From Amycolatopsis solani (GTDB lineage Bacteria > Actinomycetota > Actinomycetes > Mycobacteriales > Pseudonocardiaceae), in contig NZ_JAWQJT010000002.1 in NCBI RefSeq assembly GCF_033441515.1, positions 2,232,001-2,296,000 on the forward strand: a stretch of DNA of 64,000 nucleotides. The letters are read 5' to 3'. How positions within the stretch are numbered: the stretch's first letter is position 1; every line of letters begins with the position of its first letter. Shown one piece after another: positions 43,590 to 52,116 of this stretch. The notes beneath the pieces were generated by a model. It was not told the origin of the DNA. It worked only from the letters and a program-made list of their open reading frames with translations, and did not search any database. Position numbers and translations under genes: made by a program.

Positions 43590-44632
43590 CGACGCCACCT
43601 CGCAGCGAGAGTTCCGACGATCCCCTTGGGCAGCAACCGCACGATGAGGATCACGAGCACCGCGTACAGCACGACGTCGAGTCCGCTGCGGCCCTGCAGG
43701 AAGCCGAGGAACTCCGGTGGGGTGCGCAGGAGGGTCGCGGTGACGTCGGTGAGCGAGCCGATGATGATCGCGCCGACCACCGGCCCCCACACCGTGCCGA
43801 TGCCGCCGATCACGACGGGCACGATGGCCTGGATCGAGATGGCCGAGCCGAACCCGAGATCGGGGTTCACGAACAGGTAGTACTGGGTGTAGAACGCGCC
43901 CGCCACGGCGGTGATCGCCGCGGACAGCGCGACCGTCAGCAGTTTGTGCCGCAGCACCGGGGCGCCCAATGATGCAGCGGCCAGCTCGTCGTCGCGGATG
44001 GCCGTGACGTACCGGCCGGCGCGGGAGTGCAGGAAGACGATGCTGATCGCGACCGCCGCCCCGGCCAGGACCAGCGCCACCCAGAAGTACGCGGGCGAGT
44101 CGGCCGGGAACTGGATCAGCCACAGCGACGAGTCCTGGATCAGCGGCACGCTGAACCCGACGGACTTGTTGGCGAACGCGCTGCTCGTGACGATCAGCCG
44201 CAGCATCTCCGCGAACGCGAACGTCGCCAGCGCGAAGTAGGCGCCTTGCAGCTTGTAGCGGAAGGAGAAGTAGCCGATGACCACGGCGACCGCGGCGGCC
44301 ACCGCCATCCCGGCCAGCATCCCGATCCACGGCGACACGTTGTGCTTCACCAGCAGGTACGCGCTGGTGTAGGCGCCGAGGCCGAAGTAGGCGGCGTGGC
44401 CGAAGCTGAACATCCCGCCGAAGCCGCTCATGATGTTCCAGCCGACGGCCATCAGCAGGAAGATCAGGATCCGCACGGCGACCGCGCCCTGCGCCGCCGG
44501 GAGGATCAGCGGCAGCGGGATGGCGACCAGGACGAGGACAGCGAGGATCGCGAGCTGCTTGTTCTGCGGGCGCAGCGGCGGCGCCTTGACGGCGTCCGCC
44601 GAACCGGCGGGTGCCTCGATCGTGATGCTCAT
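43586..44632 (-). CDS. livM: Branched-chain-type ABC transporter permease (LivM-like)
   Basis: 348 aa with about 9-10 membrane segments. LivM marks: ILIFLLMAVGWNIMSGFGGMFSFGHAAYFGLGAYTSAYLL and the coupling helix RDDELAAASLGAPVLRHKLL. ATG 44632 overlaps the livH stop (ATGA). Forms the translocation pore with LivH. Confidence 0.92.
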   Translation of the reverse strand: MSITIEAPAGSADAVKAPPLRPQNKQLAILAVLVLVAIPLPLILPAAQGAVAVRILIFLLMAVGWNIMSGFGGMFSFGHAAYFGLGAYTSAYLLVKHNVSPWIGMLAGMAVAAAVAVVIGYFSFRYKLQGAYFALATFAFAEMLRLIVTSSAFANKSVGFSVPLIQDSSLWLIQFPADSPAYFWVALVLAGAAVAISIVFLHSRAGRYVTAIRDDELAAASLGAPVLRHKLLTVALSAAITAVAGAFYTQYYLFVNPDLGFGSAISIQAIVPVVIGGIGTVWGPVVGAIIIGSLTDVTATLLRTPPEFLGFLQGRSGLDVVLYAVLVILIVRLLPKGIVGTLAARWRR

Positions 44633-45642
44633 GCGCGCCTCCCGAACAGCCCCTGCGGACGGAGGAACAGCACGAGCAGGAACACCACGAACACGCCGAG
44701 CAGGGAGCTCTGGCCGCCGAGGTAGATCGTCGTGAGCTGCTCGACCAGCCCGATCAGCAGGCCGCCGACGAGCGCGCCGACGACGTTGCCCATCCCGCCG
44801 AGCACCACCACGACGAACGCCGTGATGTTGAACTGCTCCCCCAGCGTCGGGGTCACCGTGACGAGCGGGCCGGCCAGCACCGCCGCCGCACCCGCGCACG
44901 CCGTGCCGATGGCGAAGGTCAGCGTGTGCATGCGGCGGACGTTGATGCCGACCAGCGCCGCGCCGGGCGCGTTCGCGGCGACCGCGCGGATCGCCGTGCC
45001 CAACCGGGTCCGCCGGAGCAGCCAGTACAGCAGCCCGCCGAGGACGACCGCGCCGAGGAACGCGTAGAGCCGCGAGCCCGCGACGACCGCCCCCAGCAAC
45101 GGGAACTGGAAGTCGCCGGGCAGGTCGATCGTCTTCGGCTCAGCGCCGAAGAACATCAGCAGCCCGTTCTCCAGCAGCAGCGAGAGGCCGAGGGTGATCA
45201 GCAGCTGGTTCTCCAGCGACCTGCCACCCGCCCCGGACAGGAGTCCACGGTGGACGGCCGCGCCGAGCAGGAACAGCACCGGCACCGCGACGACGAGCGT
45301 CAGGTACGGGTGCAGACCGGTCGCCTGGATCATGCCGAAGGACAGGAACATCGCCACGGTGAGGAACGCGCCGTGGGCGAAGTTCACGATGTCGAGGACG
45401 CCGAAGATCAGGGTCAGGCCCATCGCGATCAGGCCGTAGAGGCCGCCGGTCAGGATGCCGGTGACCACCGACTGCCAGACCACCAGTCCGCTGCCGGACT
45501 GCAGCAGCGCGACGACGATCGCGACCACGAGGACGGCGGCGACGATGCCCGCGCGGCTCAGGAAGCCCTTGTCCGCCTTGGTTTTCCGGTCGGGTGGTGC
45601 GGTGTCGGGGACGACGGGCGCCCCGGTGTCGAGTTCGGTCAT
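44629..45642 (-). CDS. livH: Branched-chain-type ABC transporter permease (LivH-like)
   Basis: 337 aa with about 8 membrane segments and an N-terminal polar extension (TAPPDRKTKADKG). LivH marks: GILTGGLYGLIAMGLTLIFGVLDIVNFAHGAFLTVAMF and RAVAANAPGAALVGINVRRMHTLTFAIG. ATG 45642 overlaps the stop of the binding-protein gene. Confidence 0.92.
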   Translation of the reverse strand: MTELDTGAPVVPDTAPPDRKTKADKGFLSRAGIVAAVLVVAIVVALLQSGSGLVVWQSVVTGILTGGLYGLIAMGLTLIFGVLDIVNFAHGAFLTVAMFLSFGMIQATGLHPYLTLVVAVPVLFLLGAAVHRGLLSGAGGRSLENQLLITLGLSLLLENGLLMFFGAEPKTIDLPGDFQFPLLGAVVAGSRLYAFLGAVVLGGLLYWLLRRTRLGTAIRAVAANAPGAALVGINVRRMHTLTFAIGTACAGAAAVLAGPLVTVTPTLGEQFNITAFVVVVLGGMGNVVGALVGGLLIGLVEQLTTIYLGGQSSLLGVFVVFLLVLFLRPQGLFGRRA

Positions 45643-46883
45643 GGTCGCCACGCCACCCTGTAGTCGGGCCGGGATTCGGCTTTTTCGGGGGGATACACCT
45701 GCTGGACCCGCCCGTCCCGGACCTGCATCAGCACCGGGAAGGCGTTGCGGTTGTCGCCGTTGGGGGCGAACTGGATCGGGCCGCGGCCGACGGTCAGCGG
45801 CGCGACCTGGGCAGCGGCGATCGCGTCCCGCACCTTCCGCGGGTCGGTGCTCGCGGCCTGCTCGACGCCGTGCGCGATCACCTGGACCGCGTCGTAGGAC
45901 AGGACCGCGCCGGTGCGCATCGGGTCGCCGTACTGCTTCTGGTACTTCTCGCGCAGCGCGACGGTTTCGGGGTTGGTCGCGTCGTAGTGGTAGTTGGTGC
46001 TGAAGTACAGGTTGCCGACCGCGGCCGCGTCGGTGACGAACTTCGGCTGGTCGTACGCGCCATTGGAGACGCCCCAGACCGCGCTGAGGTCCGGCTTGAC
46101 CGAGGCGATCGCCTTGGCCGCCAGCAGGCTGTCGCGGTAGTAGCCCGCGACGGCCAGCACGTCCGCGCCCGACGCCTTGACCTGCGTGATCTGGGCGGTC
46201 AGGTCGCTGACCGTGGTGGCGTCGTAGCTGATGTTCGGGCCGATCCCGATGCCGAGCTGCTTCGCGGCCGCGGTGAAGGCGTCGGCCGCTCCACTGCCGA
46301 AGTCGCTCTGCTCGTGCAGGAACGCGACCTTGCGGACCGGCTTGCCGGCCTGCTCGGACACCGCCTTGAGGTACTGGGCCGCGGCCGTCGCGATCGCCTT
46401 GCTGCCGGGCTGCACGCGGAACGCGTACCGGTAGCCGTGGGAGAAGATCGCGTCGGACGCGGTCACGTCCATCACGAACGGGACCCGGTTGCGCTCGGCC
46501 ACGACGGCGACGTTGGTGCTCACCGCGCTCTGGTAGGTGCCGACCAGGCTGACCGCGCCGGCCGAGATCAGCCGCTGGGCCTCGCTCTGCCCGATGTCGG
46601 CCTTGCCCTGCGTGTCGCCGGTGAGCAGCTCGACCTTGCGGCCGCCGAGCGACTTGATGCCGCCGGCCGCGTTGATCGCGTCGACCGCCAGCTGCGCGCC
46701 GCGGCGCATCTGCAGGCCGTCGACCGCGTTCGAGCCGCTGACCGGGTGCAGCGCCCCGATCTTGACCGGGCCCTCGTCCCGCCCCGCGGCGGCACCGCCG
46801 GCCCCCATCGGAGCCGATCCCCCGCACCCGGTCACGAGCAGGGCCAGTGCCCCGAGTCCCGCGACGAGCATTCGTGCGGACAT
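45639..46883 (-). CDS. livK: Branched-chain-type ABC transporter substrate-binding lipoprotein (LivK-like)
   Basis: 414 aa from ATG 46883, preferred for GAAGAGG upstream. Lipoprotein signal with lipobox LVTGC, acylated Cys20. Periplasmic-binding fold type I: KIGALHPVSGSNAVDGLQMRRGAQLAVDAINAAGGI and LISAGAVSLVGTYQSAVSTNVAVVAERNRVPFVMD. First gene of the nine-gene operon. Its ligand defines the pathway substrate but cannot be read from sequence; the many clusters with this type import amides, aromatic or dicarboxylic acids as well as amino acids. Confidence 0.92.
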   Translation of the reverse strand: MSARMLVAGLGALALLVTGCGGSAPMGAGGAAAGRDEGPVKIGALHPVSGSNAVDGLQMRRGAQLAVDAINAAGGIKSLGGRKVELLTGDTQGKADIGQSEAQRLISAGAVSLVGTYQSAVSTNVAVVAERNRVPFVMDVTASDAIFSHGYRYAFRVQPGSKAIATAAAQYLKAVSEQAGKPVRKVAFLHEQSDFGSGAADAFTAAAKQLGIGIGPNISYDATTVSDLTAQITQVKASGADVLAVAGYYRDSLLAAKAIASVKPDLSAVWGVSNGAYDQPKFVTDAAAVGNLYFSTNYHYDATNPETVALREKYQKQYGDPMRTGAVLSYDAVQVIAHGVEQAASTDPRKVRDAIAAAQVAPLTVGRGPIQFAPNGDNRNAFPVLMQVRDGRVQQVYPPEKAESRPDYRVAWRP

Positions 46884-46911
46884 GTCACCTCTTCCCACTG
46901 GAAGTGGCTGG

Positions 46912-46929
46912 CGTTCCGCTAAGCGAAAC
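46912..46929. promoter_or_regulatory. IclR operator copy 2 (liv operon side)
   Basis: CGTTCC-GCTAAG-CGAAAC, inside a 21-bp palindrome (46911-46931), about 29 bp upstream of the LivK start. Confidence 0.8.
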
Positions 46930-47066
46930 GCCAGGTTTGTTGCCGGTCATCGTGACACTCGCCCCGACGTCAGGTCAACATCTGCGCATAACTTGACGGA
47001 CACGTGCGATCAGTGCGAACTTGGGAAACACGGAGAGACGCTGCTACGAAACCTGAGCGTCATCAG

Positions 47067-47084
47067 CGTTCCCCTTGGCGAAAC
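47067..47084. promoter_or_regulatory. IclR operator copy 3 (CoA-transferase side)
   Basis: CGTTCC-CCTTGG-CGAAAC, about 45 bp upstream of the CaiB-type gene start and 155 bp from copy 2. Half-sites are identical to the copies at 36430 and 46912. Confidence 0.8.
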
Positions 47085-47129
47085 AGCGGTCCACCCTGGC
47101 TCGCCGCACGAGAAAGGCAGGTACGCCCC

Positions 47130-48317
47130 ATGACGGGCGCTTTGTCCGGGATCCGGGTGCTCGACACCGCCACCCTGTTCGCCGGCCCGCTGGCCGCGAC
47201 GCTGCTGGGCGACTTCGGCGCCGAGGTGATCAAGATCGAGCACCCGAACGGCGACCCGGTCCGCAGCCACGGCGCGCAGCGCGACGGCGTCGGCCTCTGG
47301 TGGAAGATGCTCGGCCGCGGCAAGAAGGCGATCACCCTCTACCTCGGCTCCCCCGAGGGCCAGGAGGTCTTCAAGAACCTGGTAGCCGACGCCGACGTCG
47401 TCGTCGAGAACTTCCGCCCCGGCACCCTCGAGCGCTGGGGCCTCGGCTACGACGTCTTGAGCGAGATCAACCCTGGTCTGGTGCTGACGCGCGTCACGGG
47501 ATTCGGGCAGATCGGCCCGTACGCCAAGCGGCCCGGCTTCGGCACGCTCGCCGAGGCGATGAGCGGGTTCGCCGCCATCACCGGCGAACCGGACGGCCCG
47601 CCGACGCTGCCGCCGTTCGGCCTGGCCGACGGCATCGCCGCGCTGACCACCGCCTACGCCGTGATGACCGCCCTGCGGGCCCGGGACCAGACCGGCCGCG
47701 GCCAGGTCGTCGACCTCGCCATCATCGAGCCGATCCTCACGCTGCTCGGGCCGCAGATCATCGCCTACGACCAGCTCGGCACCCTCCAGCCGCGCACCGG
47801 CAACCGGTCCACGAACAACGCACCGCGCAACACCTACCGCACCCGCGACGGCAGCTGGGTCGCCATCTCCACCAGCGCCCAGTCCATCGCCGAACGCGTG
47901 ATGCGGCTGGTCGGGCGGCCGGAGCTGATCGACGAGCCGTGGTTCGCCAGCGGCGCCGAACGCGCGAAGCACGCCGACCTGCTCGACGACGCCGTCGGGT
48001 CGTGGATCGCTTCGCGGGACCGTGACGAAGTCGTGAAGGCGTTCGAGGAGGCCCAGGCCGCCGTCGCGCCGATCTACACCGCCGCCGACGTCATGACCGA
48101 CCCGCAGTTCGCGGCCCTCGACAGCATCACGACGGTCGACGACGACGAGCTCGGGCCGGTGAAGATGCAGAACGTGCTGTTCCGGCTGTCGGAGACCCCC
48201 GGGCGGATCACGTCGGCCGGGGCGCCGCTGGGCGCGCACACCGCCGAGGTGCTCGGCCGCCTCGGGCTCGGCGAGCCGGAACTCGCCGCCCTGCGCGAAA
48301 AAGGCGTGATCAAGTGA
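47130..48317 (+). CDS. CaiB/BaiF (class III) CoA-transferase
   Basis: 395 aa from ATG 47130 behind GAAAGGCAGG. Family marks: GIRVLDTATLFAGPLAATLLGDFGAEVIKIEHPNGDPVR, then NFRPGTLERWGLGYD and the probable catalytic Asp167 in PPFGLADGIAAL. It transfers CoA from a donor such as succinyl-CoA to a carboxylic acid. First gene of a four-gene operon whose next gene encodes a CitE-type lyase, so the acid activated is probably later cleaved as a hydroxyacyl-CoA. Confidence 0.9.
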   Translation: MTGALSGIRVLDTATLFAGPLAATLLGDFGAEVIKIEHPNGDPVRSHGAQRDGVGLWWKMLGRGKKAITLYLGSPEGQEVFKNLVADADVVVENFRPGTLERWGLGYDVLSEINPGLVLTRVTGFGQIGPYAKRPGFGTLAEAMSGFAAITGEPDGPPTLPPFGLADGIAALTTAYAVMTALRARDQTGRGQVVDLAIIEPILTLLGPQIIAYDQLGTLQPRTGNRSTNNAPRNTYRTRDGSWVAISTSAQSIAERVMRLVGRPELIDEPWFASGAERAKHADLLDDAVGSWIASRDRDEVVKAFEEAQAAVAPIYTAADVMTDPQFAALDSITTVDDDELGPVKMQNVLFRLSETPGRITSAGAPLGAHTAEVLGRLGLGEPELAALREKGVIK

Positions 48318-49129
48318 ACGAAGTCGTGCGCAGCTGGCTCTATGTGCCCGCCGACCGGCCCGACCGGATCGCGAAGGCCCTCGCCGGCCCGGCGGACGCC
48401 GTGATCATCGACCTCGAAGACGCCGTCGCCGCGGCGGCGAAGGACGAGGCCCGGCGGAACGCGCAGTCCGCTTTGGACGGTGGTGCGACTGCGTTCGTCC
48501 GGATCAACGCGCCGGGCACCGACGCCGGTGAGGCCGACATCAAGGCACTGCGCGGCGCCGCGGGCGTTCGGGTACCCAAATGCGAAGACCCCGGTGAGCT
48601 GCGCCGGGTCGCCGACGCGCTCGGCGTGCCGGTGTACCCGGTGCTGGAATCCGCGCTGGGCGTGGAAAACGCCCTGGACATCGCCACCGCGCACCCGCTC
48701 GTCGCCGGGATCTCCCTCGGCGAGGCCGACCTCGCCGCGGACCTGCGCGTCGCCGGTGGGGACGCACTGACCTGGCCGCGCTCGCGGGTGGTCGTCGCGG
48801 CGCGGGCGGCCGGGCTGCCGAGCCCGGTGCAGAGCGTCTGGACCGCCGTGCGCGACCTCGACGGCCTGCGCGCCAGCACCGAAGCCGGGCGGGCGGCCGG
48901 GTTCTTCGGGCGGTCGGTGATCCACCCCGCCCAGATCCCCGTGGTGCACGAGGTGTGCGCGCCCGACCCGGCCGAGACCGCCTGGGCGAGCGACCTGCTC
49001 GACCACCTCGAAACGACCGGGTCGGCGGCCTGGATCGACCACCACGGACAGTTCGTCGACGCCGCGATCGTGGCCCGCGCCCGCTGGGTGCTCGCCCTCG
49101 CGGGAGAAAGGGAAGGCCAGCACTCATGA
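48314..49129 (+). CDS. HpcH/HpaI-family CoA-ester lyase (CitE-like)
   Basis: 271 aa; GTG 48314 overlaps the CoA-transferase stop. CitE-type TIM barrel: RSWLYVPADRPDRIAKAL, DAVIIDLEDAVAAAAKDEAR, VRVPKCEDP, and metal-site acids in LESALGVENA and GISLGEADLAADL. Cleaves citramalyl-, malyl- or similar beta-hydroxyacyl-CoA. With CaiB it forms the activation-cleavage pair known from itaconate/citramalate and related pathways. Confidence 0.88.
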   Translation: MNEVVRSWLYVPADRPDRIAKALAGPADAVIIDLEDAVAAAAKDEARRNAQSALDGGATAFVRINAPGTDAGEADIKALRGAAGVRVPKCEDPGELRRVADALGVPVYPVLESALGVENALDIATAHPLVAGISLGEADLAADLRVAGGDALTWPRSRVVVAARAAGLPSPVQSVWTAVRDLDGLRASTEAGRAAGFFGRSVIHPAQIPVVHEVCAPDPAETAWASDLLDHLETTGSAAWIDHHGQFVDAAIVARARWVLALAGEREGQHS

Positions 49130-49947
49130 CACGTCCCCAGGATCCGCTGCTGTCGGCGATCGCCGGCGGGGTCCGGCTGATCGAGCTCGGGCAGCCGTTC
49201 TTCACCGGCATGCCCTGCTCGCCGAACCACCCCGGGTTCCGGATGACGCTGATCCGCCGCCACGGCGACATGCGCCGCCCGGACGGCGGCTCGGCCGCCA
49301 ACGAGATCATCGTGACCGGCGGGCACGTCGGCACCCACATCGACGCGCTCTCGCACGTCAGCCACGACGGCAAGCTGCACGGCGACGTCGACGCGGCCGA
49401 GGCTCAGCAGGGTGGCGTGTTCCGCACGCACGGCGCGGAAAACCTGCCCGGCCTGTTGCGCCGCGCGGTGCTCCTGGACGTGGCCGCGGTGCACGGCGTC
49501 CCGACACTGGAGCCGGGCTACGGCGTCACGGCCGACGACCTCGACGCCGCCGCGAAGCGGGCCGGCACCGAGCCCGGCGCCGGTGACGTCGCGTTGATCC
49601 GCACCGGCTGGGCGCGGAACTTCGACGACGCGGTTTCCTACATGGGCAAGGAAACCGGCGTCCCCGGCGCGACGACGTCGGCGGCGGAGTGGCTGGCGGC
49701 CCGCGAAGTCGTCGCGACCGGCGCGGACACCACGGCGTACGAGCAGATCTCGGCCGGAGCCGGGCACGCCGTGCTGCCGGTGCACCGGATCCTGCTGGTG
49801 GAGTCCGGGATCTACATCCTGGAGCACCTGAACCTCGAAGCCATCGCGGCCGAAGGCGTGCACGAGTTCGCGTTCGTGCTGGCGCCGCTGCGGATCGTCG
49901 GCGGCACCGGCTCGCCCGTGCGTCCCCTCGCGGCGGTGAGCGCATGA
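49126..49947 (+). CDS. Cyclase/kynurenine-formamidase-like metal hydrolase
   Basis: 273 aa from ATG 49126, which overlaps the lyase stop. Cyclase superfamily metal motif GGHVGTHIDALSHVSHDGK (HxGTHxDxxxH) near residues 65-85. Members hydrolyse N-formylkynurenine, isatin, cyclic imides or lactones using Zn/Mn. The clustered hydantoinase-like enzyme makes cyclic amide or imide chemistry an attractive reading. True kynurenine formamidase is unlikely, as no kynurenine-pathway gene is near. Confidence 0.85.
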   Translation: MTRPQDPLLSAIAGGVRLIELGQPFFTGMPCSPNHPGFRMTLIRRHGDMRRPDGGSAANEIIVTGGHVGTHIDALSHVSHDGKLHGDVDAAEAQQGGVFRTHGAENLPGLLRRAVLLDVAAVHGVPTLEPGYGVTADDLDAAAKRAGTEPGAGDVALIRTGWARNFDDAVSYMGKETGVPGATTSAAEWLAAREVVATGADTTAYEQISAGAGHAVLPVHRILLVESGIYILEHLNLEAIAAEGVHEFAFVLAPLRIVGGTGSPVRPLAAVSA

Positions 49948-51347
49948 CCGGCACCATCGTGCAGCAGCTGGCCGCGTTCGCCGCGTCGGTGCGGGCGAAG
50001 GGACTGCCGCCGGAGCTGCGGGACGACGCCGCGCGGCGCGTCCTGGATGTTCTCGGCAACAGCCTGGCCGCCACCGCCGAAAAGCCCGCCGCGGCCGTCG
50101 GCGCGCTGGTGCGGGAGTGGGGCGGCGACGGCCGGGCGACGGCGATCGGCACCGGCGACCGGCTGCCCGAGCCGAGCGCGGCCCTGCTCAACGGCACCCT
50201 CGCGCACTCGCTCGACTTCGACGACACGCACCTGCCGTCGGTGCTGCACCCGTCGGCGTCCGTGGTCCCGGCGGCGCTGGCCGTCGCGGAGGCCCGCGGC
50301 GCGACCGGGGCGCAGCTGCTGGACGCGATCGGCGTCGGCGTCGAGATCACCGTGCGGCTCGGGATGGCGGGCTACGACGAAGAACTCGGCAACTCGGTGT
50401 TCTTCGAACGCGGCCTGCACGCGACGGCGATCTGCGGCGCCCTGGGCACGGCCGCGGCCGCGGCGATGCTGTCCGATGTGTCCGCAGAAGGCATCGCCGA
50501 CGCCATCGGGATCGCGGCCAGCATGGGCTCGGGCCTGCTGGAAGCCAACCGCACCGGCGGCACGGTGAAGCGCGTCCACTGCGGCTGGGCGGCCCACGCG
50601 GCGGTGACGGCGGCGGGCATGGCCCGCCACGGCATCACCGGCCCGCCCACGGTCCTGGAGGGCCGGTTCGGCCTGCTGCAGGCGTTCTGCGGTGACCAGT
50701 CCGATGTGGACGCGATCGTCGACGGCCTCGGCGAGCGCTGGGAGCTGCCGGGCATCTTCTTCAAACCCTACCCGTGCAACCACTTCACCCACGCCGGCAT
50801 CGACGCGGCCCGCCGGCTGCGCGACCGCGGTGTCGACCCGGCGGAGATCGTTTCCCTGGAACTGGGCGCGCCGACGGCGGTGCTGCGGACGATCGCCGAG
50901 CCGCGCGAGGACAAGATCCGGCCGAAGTCCGGCTACCACGCCGCGTTCTCCGGCCCGTACACGGTGGCCGCCGGCCTGCTGGGCGGCGGCGGGCTCGGTG
51001 TCTTCCACGACGACTTCACCGACGAAGCCGCCGCGGACCCGGCACGGCTGGAGCTGGCGGCCAAGGTGCGCTGCGTCCCGGACGCCCGGTGCGACGAGAT
51101 CTTCCCCCACCAGTTCCCGGCGGTCCTGCGGGTGCGGCTGCGAGACGGCCGGGAGCTCGAGGAACGCGTCGACGCGAACCGTGGCGGGCCGGAAAACCCG
51201 CTGTCGGCGGAAGAACTGGCGACGAAGTTCCGGCTGAACGCGGCGCGGGTCCTGCCGGACGAGGTCAGCGCGCGGATCACGGAGCTGACCTACGGGCTCG
51301 CGGAACTGGCCGACCTCACCGAGCTGACCACCCTGCTCCGCACCTGA
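49944..51347 (+). CDS. MmgE/PrpD family protein, copy 2
   Basis: 467 aa from ATG 49944, overlapping the cyclase stop. Family pattern: LDVLGNSLAATAEKPAAAVG, LAHSLDFDDTHLPSVLHPSASVVPAALAVAEARGATG, and FFKPYPCNHFTHAGIDAARRL. It differs markedly from copy 1 at 40848 (which has LELDEGHKYAKGHPAAHG and FKRHASCSFTH), so they are unlikely to be recent duplicates and probably catalyse different steps. Last gene of the CaiB-CitE operon, closed by a strong hairpin. Confidence 0.88.
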   Translation: MTGTIVQQLAAFAASVRAKGLPPELRDDAARRVLDVLGNSLAATAEKPAAAVGALVREWGGDGRATAIGTGDRLPEPSAALLNGTLAHSLDFDDTHLPSVLHPSASVVPAALAVAEARGATGAQLLDAIGVGVEITVRLGMAGYDEELGNSVFFERGLHATAICGALGTAAAAAMLSDVSAEGIADAIGIAASMGSGLLEANRTGGTVKRVHCGWAAHAAVTAAGMARHGITGPPTVLEGRFGLLQAFCGDQSDVDAIVDGLGERWELPGIFFKPYPCNHFTHAGIDAARRLRDRGVDPAEIVSLELGAPTAVLRTIAEPREDKIRPKSGYHAAFSGPYTVAAGLLGGGGLGVFHDDFTDEAAADPARLELAAKVRCVPDARCDEIFPHQFPAVLRVRLRDGRELEERVDANRGGPENPLSAEELATKFRLNAARVLPDEVSARITELTYGLAELADLTELTTLLRT

Positions 51348-51351
51348 GATC

Positions 51352-51382
51352 CCCGGCTGCCCGGCACGCCCGGGCAGCCGGG
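51352..51382. terminator. Bidirectional hairpin terminator
   Basis: 13-bp perfect stem (51352-51364, CCCGGCTGCCCGG, with 51370-51382) and 5-nt loop, between the MmgE/PrpD stop and the TetR stop. Confidence 0.85.
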
Positions 51383-51389
51383 CCGGGGC

Positions 51390-52001
51390 TCAGCCCACCA
51401 GCCGCGGGAACAGGTCCCGCACCGCGCGCCGGAAGTCGTCGAGAGCCGTCTCGGCCCCCGCGAGGTACCCCAGCAACGCTTGCTGGAAGAGCCCGTCGAA
51501 CAGGGCGTAGGCCTCGGCCGGACGGCAGCCCGGCTCGGCGCCGGCGAGCTCGGCGTAGGCCGAAACGTTGCGCCAGATCATGTCCTGCAGGCCCTCGTCG
51601 ATCTCGGCGACGTCGGCGCGGAACGCTTCTTCGAACATCGCCTGCGTGCGCAGGTCGTACCACAGGCGGTGCATGAGCGGGGCTTCTTCGAGCGCGACGG
51701 CCAGCCCGTCGGCGCAGGCGGCGGCGAGTTCGCCGGGGGTGGCGACCTCGCCGACCCCGCCCTCGTAGCGCTGCACGCACGCGTCCTTGTACCGCCGCAC
51801 GCAGTAGGTGATCAGCTCGACCTTGTCGGCGAAGTAGTAGTGCAGCAGGCCGTGCGAGAACTTCGTGTGCTCCGCGATCGTGCGGAGGCTGGTGCGGGCG
51901 TAGCCGAGGTCGGCCAAGGCGAGGAGCGCCGCGTCGGCCAGTTCCCGGCGGCGGTCCTCGAACTTGTCGGCACGGCGCGTCACCGCGGCTGCGCTGGTCA
52001 C
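51390..52001 (-). CDS. TetR-family transcriptional regulator
   Basis: 203 aa from GTG 52001 (MTSAAAVTRRADKFEDRR). Longer starts to 52058 would run through the operator-like repeats. HTH: DAALLALADLGYARTSLRTIAEHTKFSHGLLHYYFADKVELITYCV. Divergent from the acyl-CoA ligase operon, its probable target, which suggests an acyl-CoA or acid effector. Confidence 0.88.
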   Translation of the reverse strand: MTSAAAVTRRADKFEDRRRELADAALLALADLGYARTSLRTIAEHTKFSHGLLHYYFADKVELITYCVRRYKDACVQRYEGGVGEVATPGELAAACADGLAVALEEAPLMHRLWYDLRTQAMFEEAFRADVAEIDEGLQDMIWRNVSAYAELAGAEPGCRPAEAYALFDGLFQQALLGYLAGAETALDDFRRAVRDLFPRLVG

Positions 52002-52036
52002 CGGCCGAACATACCATCGAGCGCTTCTCTGACCAA

Positions 52037-52066
52037 TCGTCCAAGAAAATCTTGACATTCGTCCAA
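52037..52066. promoter_or_regulatory. Direct repeat in TetR/ligase divergent promoter
   Basis: TCGTCCAA at 52037-52044 and 52059-52066, exactly 22 bp (two helical turns) apart, with a TTGACA -35-like hexamer between (52052-52057). Candidate site for the TetR regulator, although a direct repeat is unusual for this family. Confidence 0.45.
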
Positions 52067-52116
52067 ACGGCGGCCAAGGTCGTGTCCAGCCACCGGCGAG
52101 TTCGAGAGGGACGACG

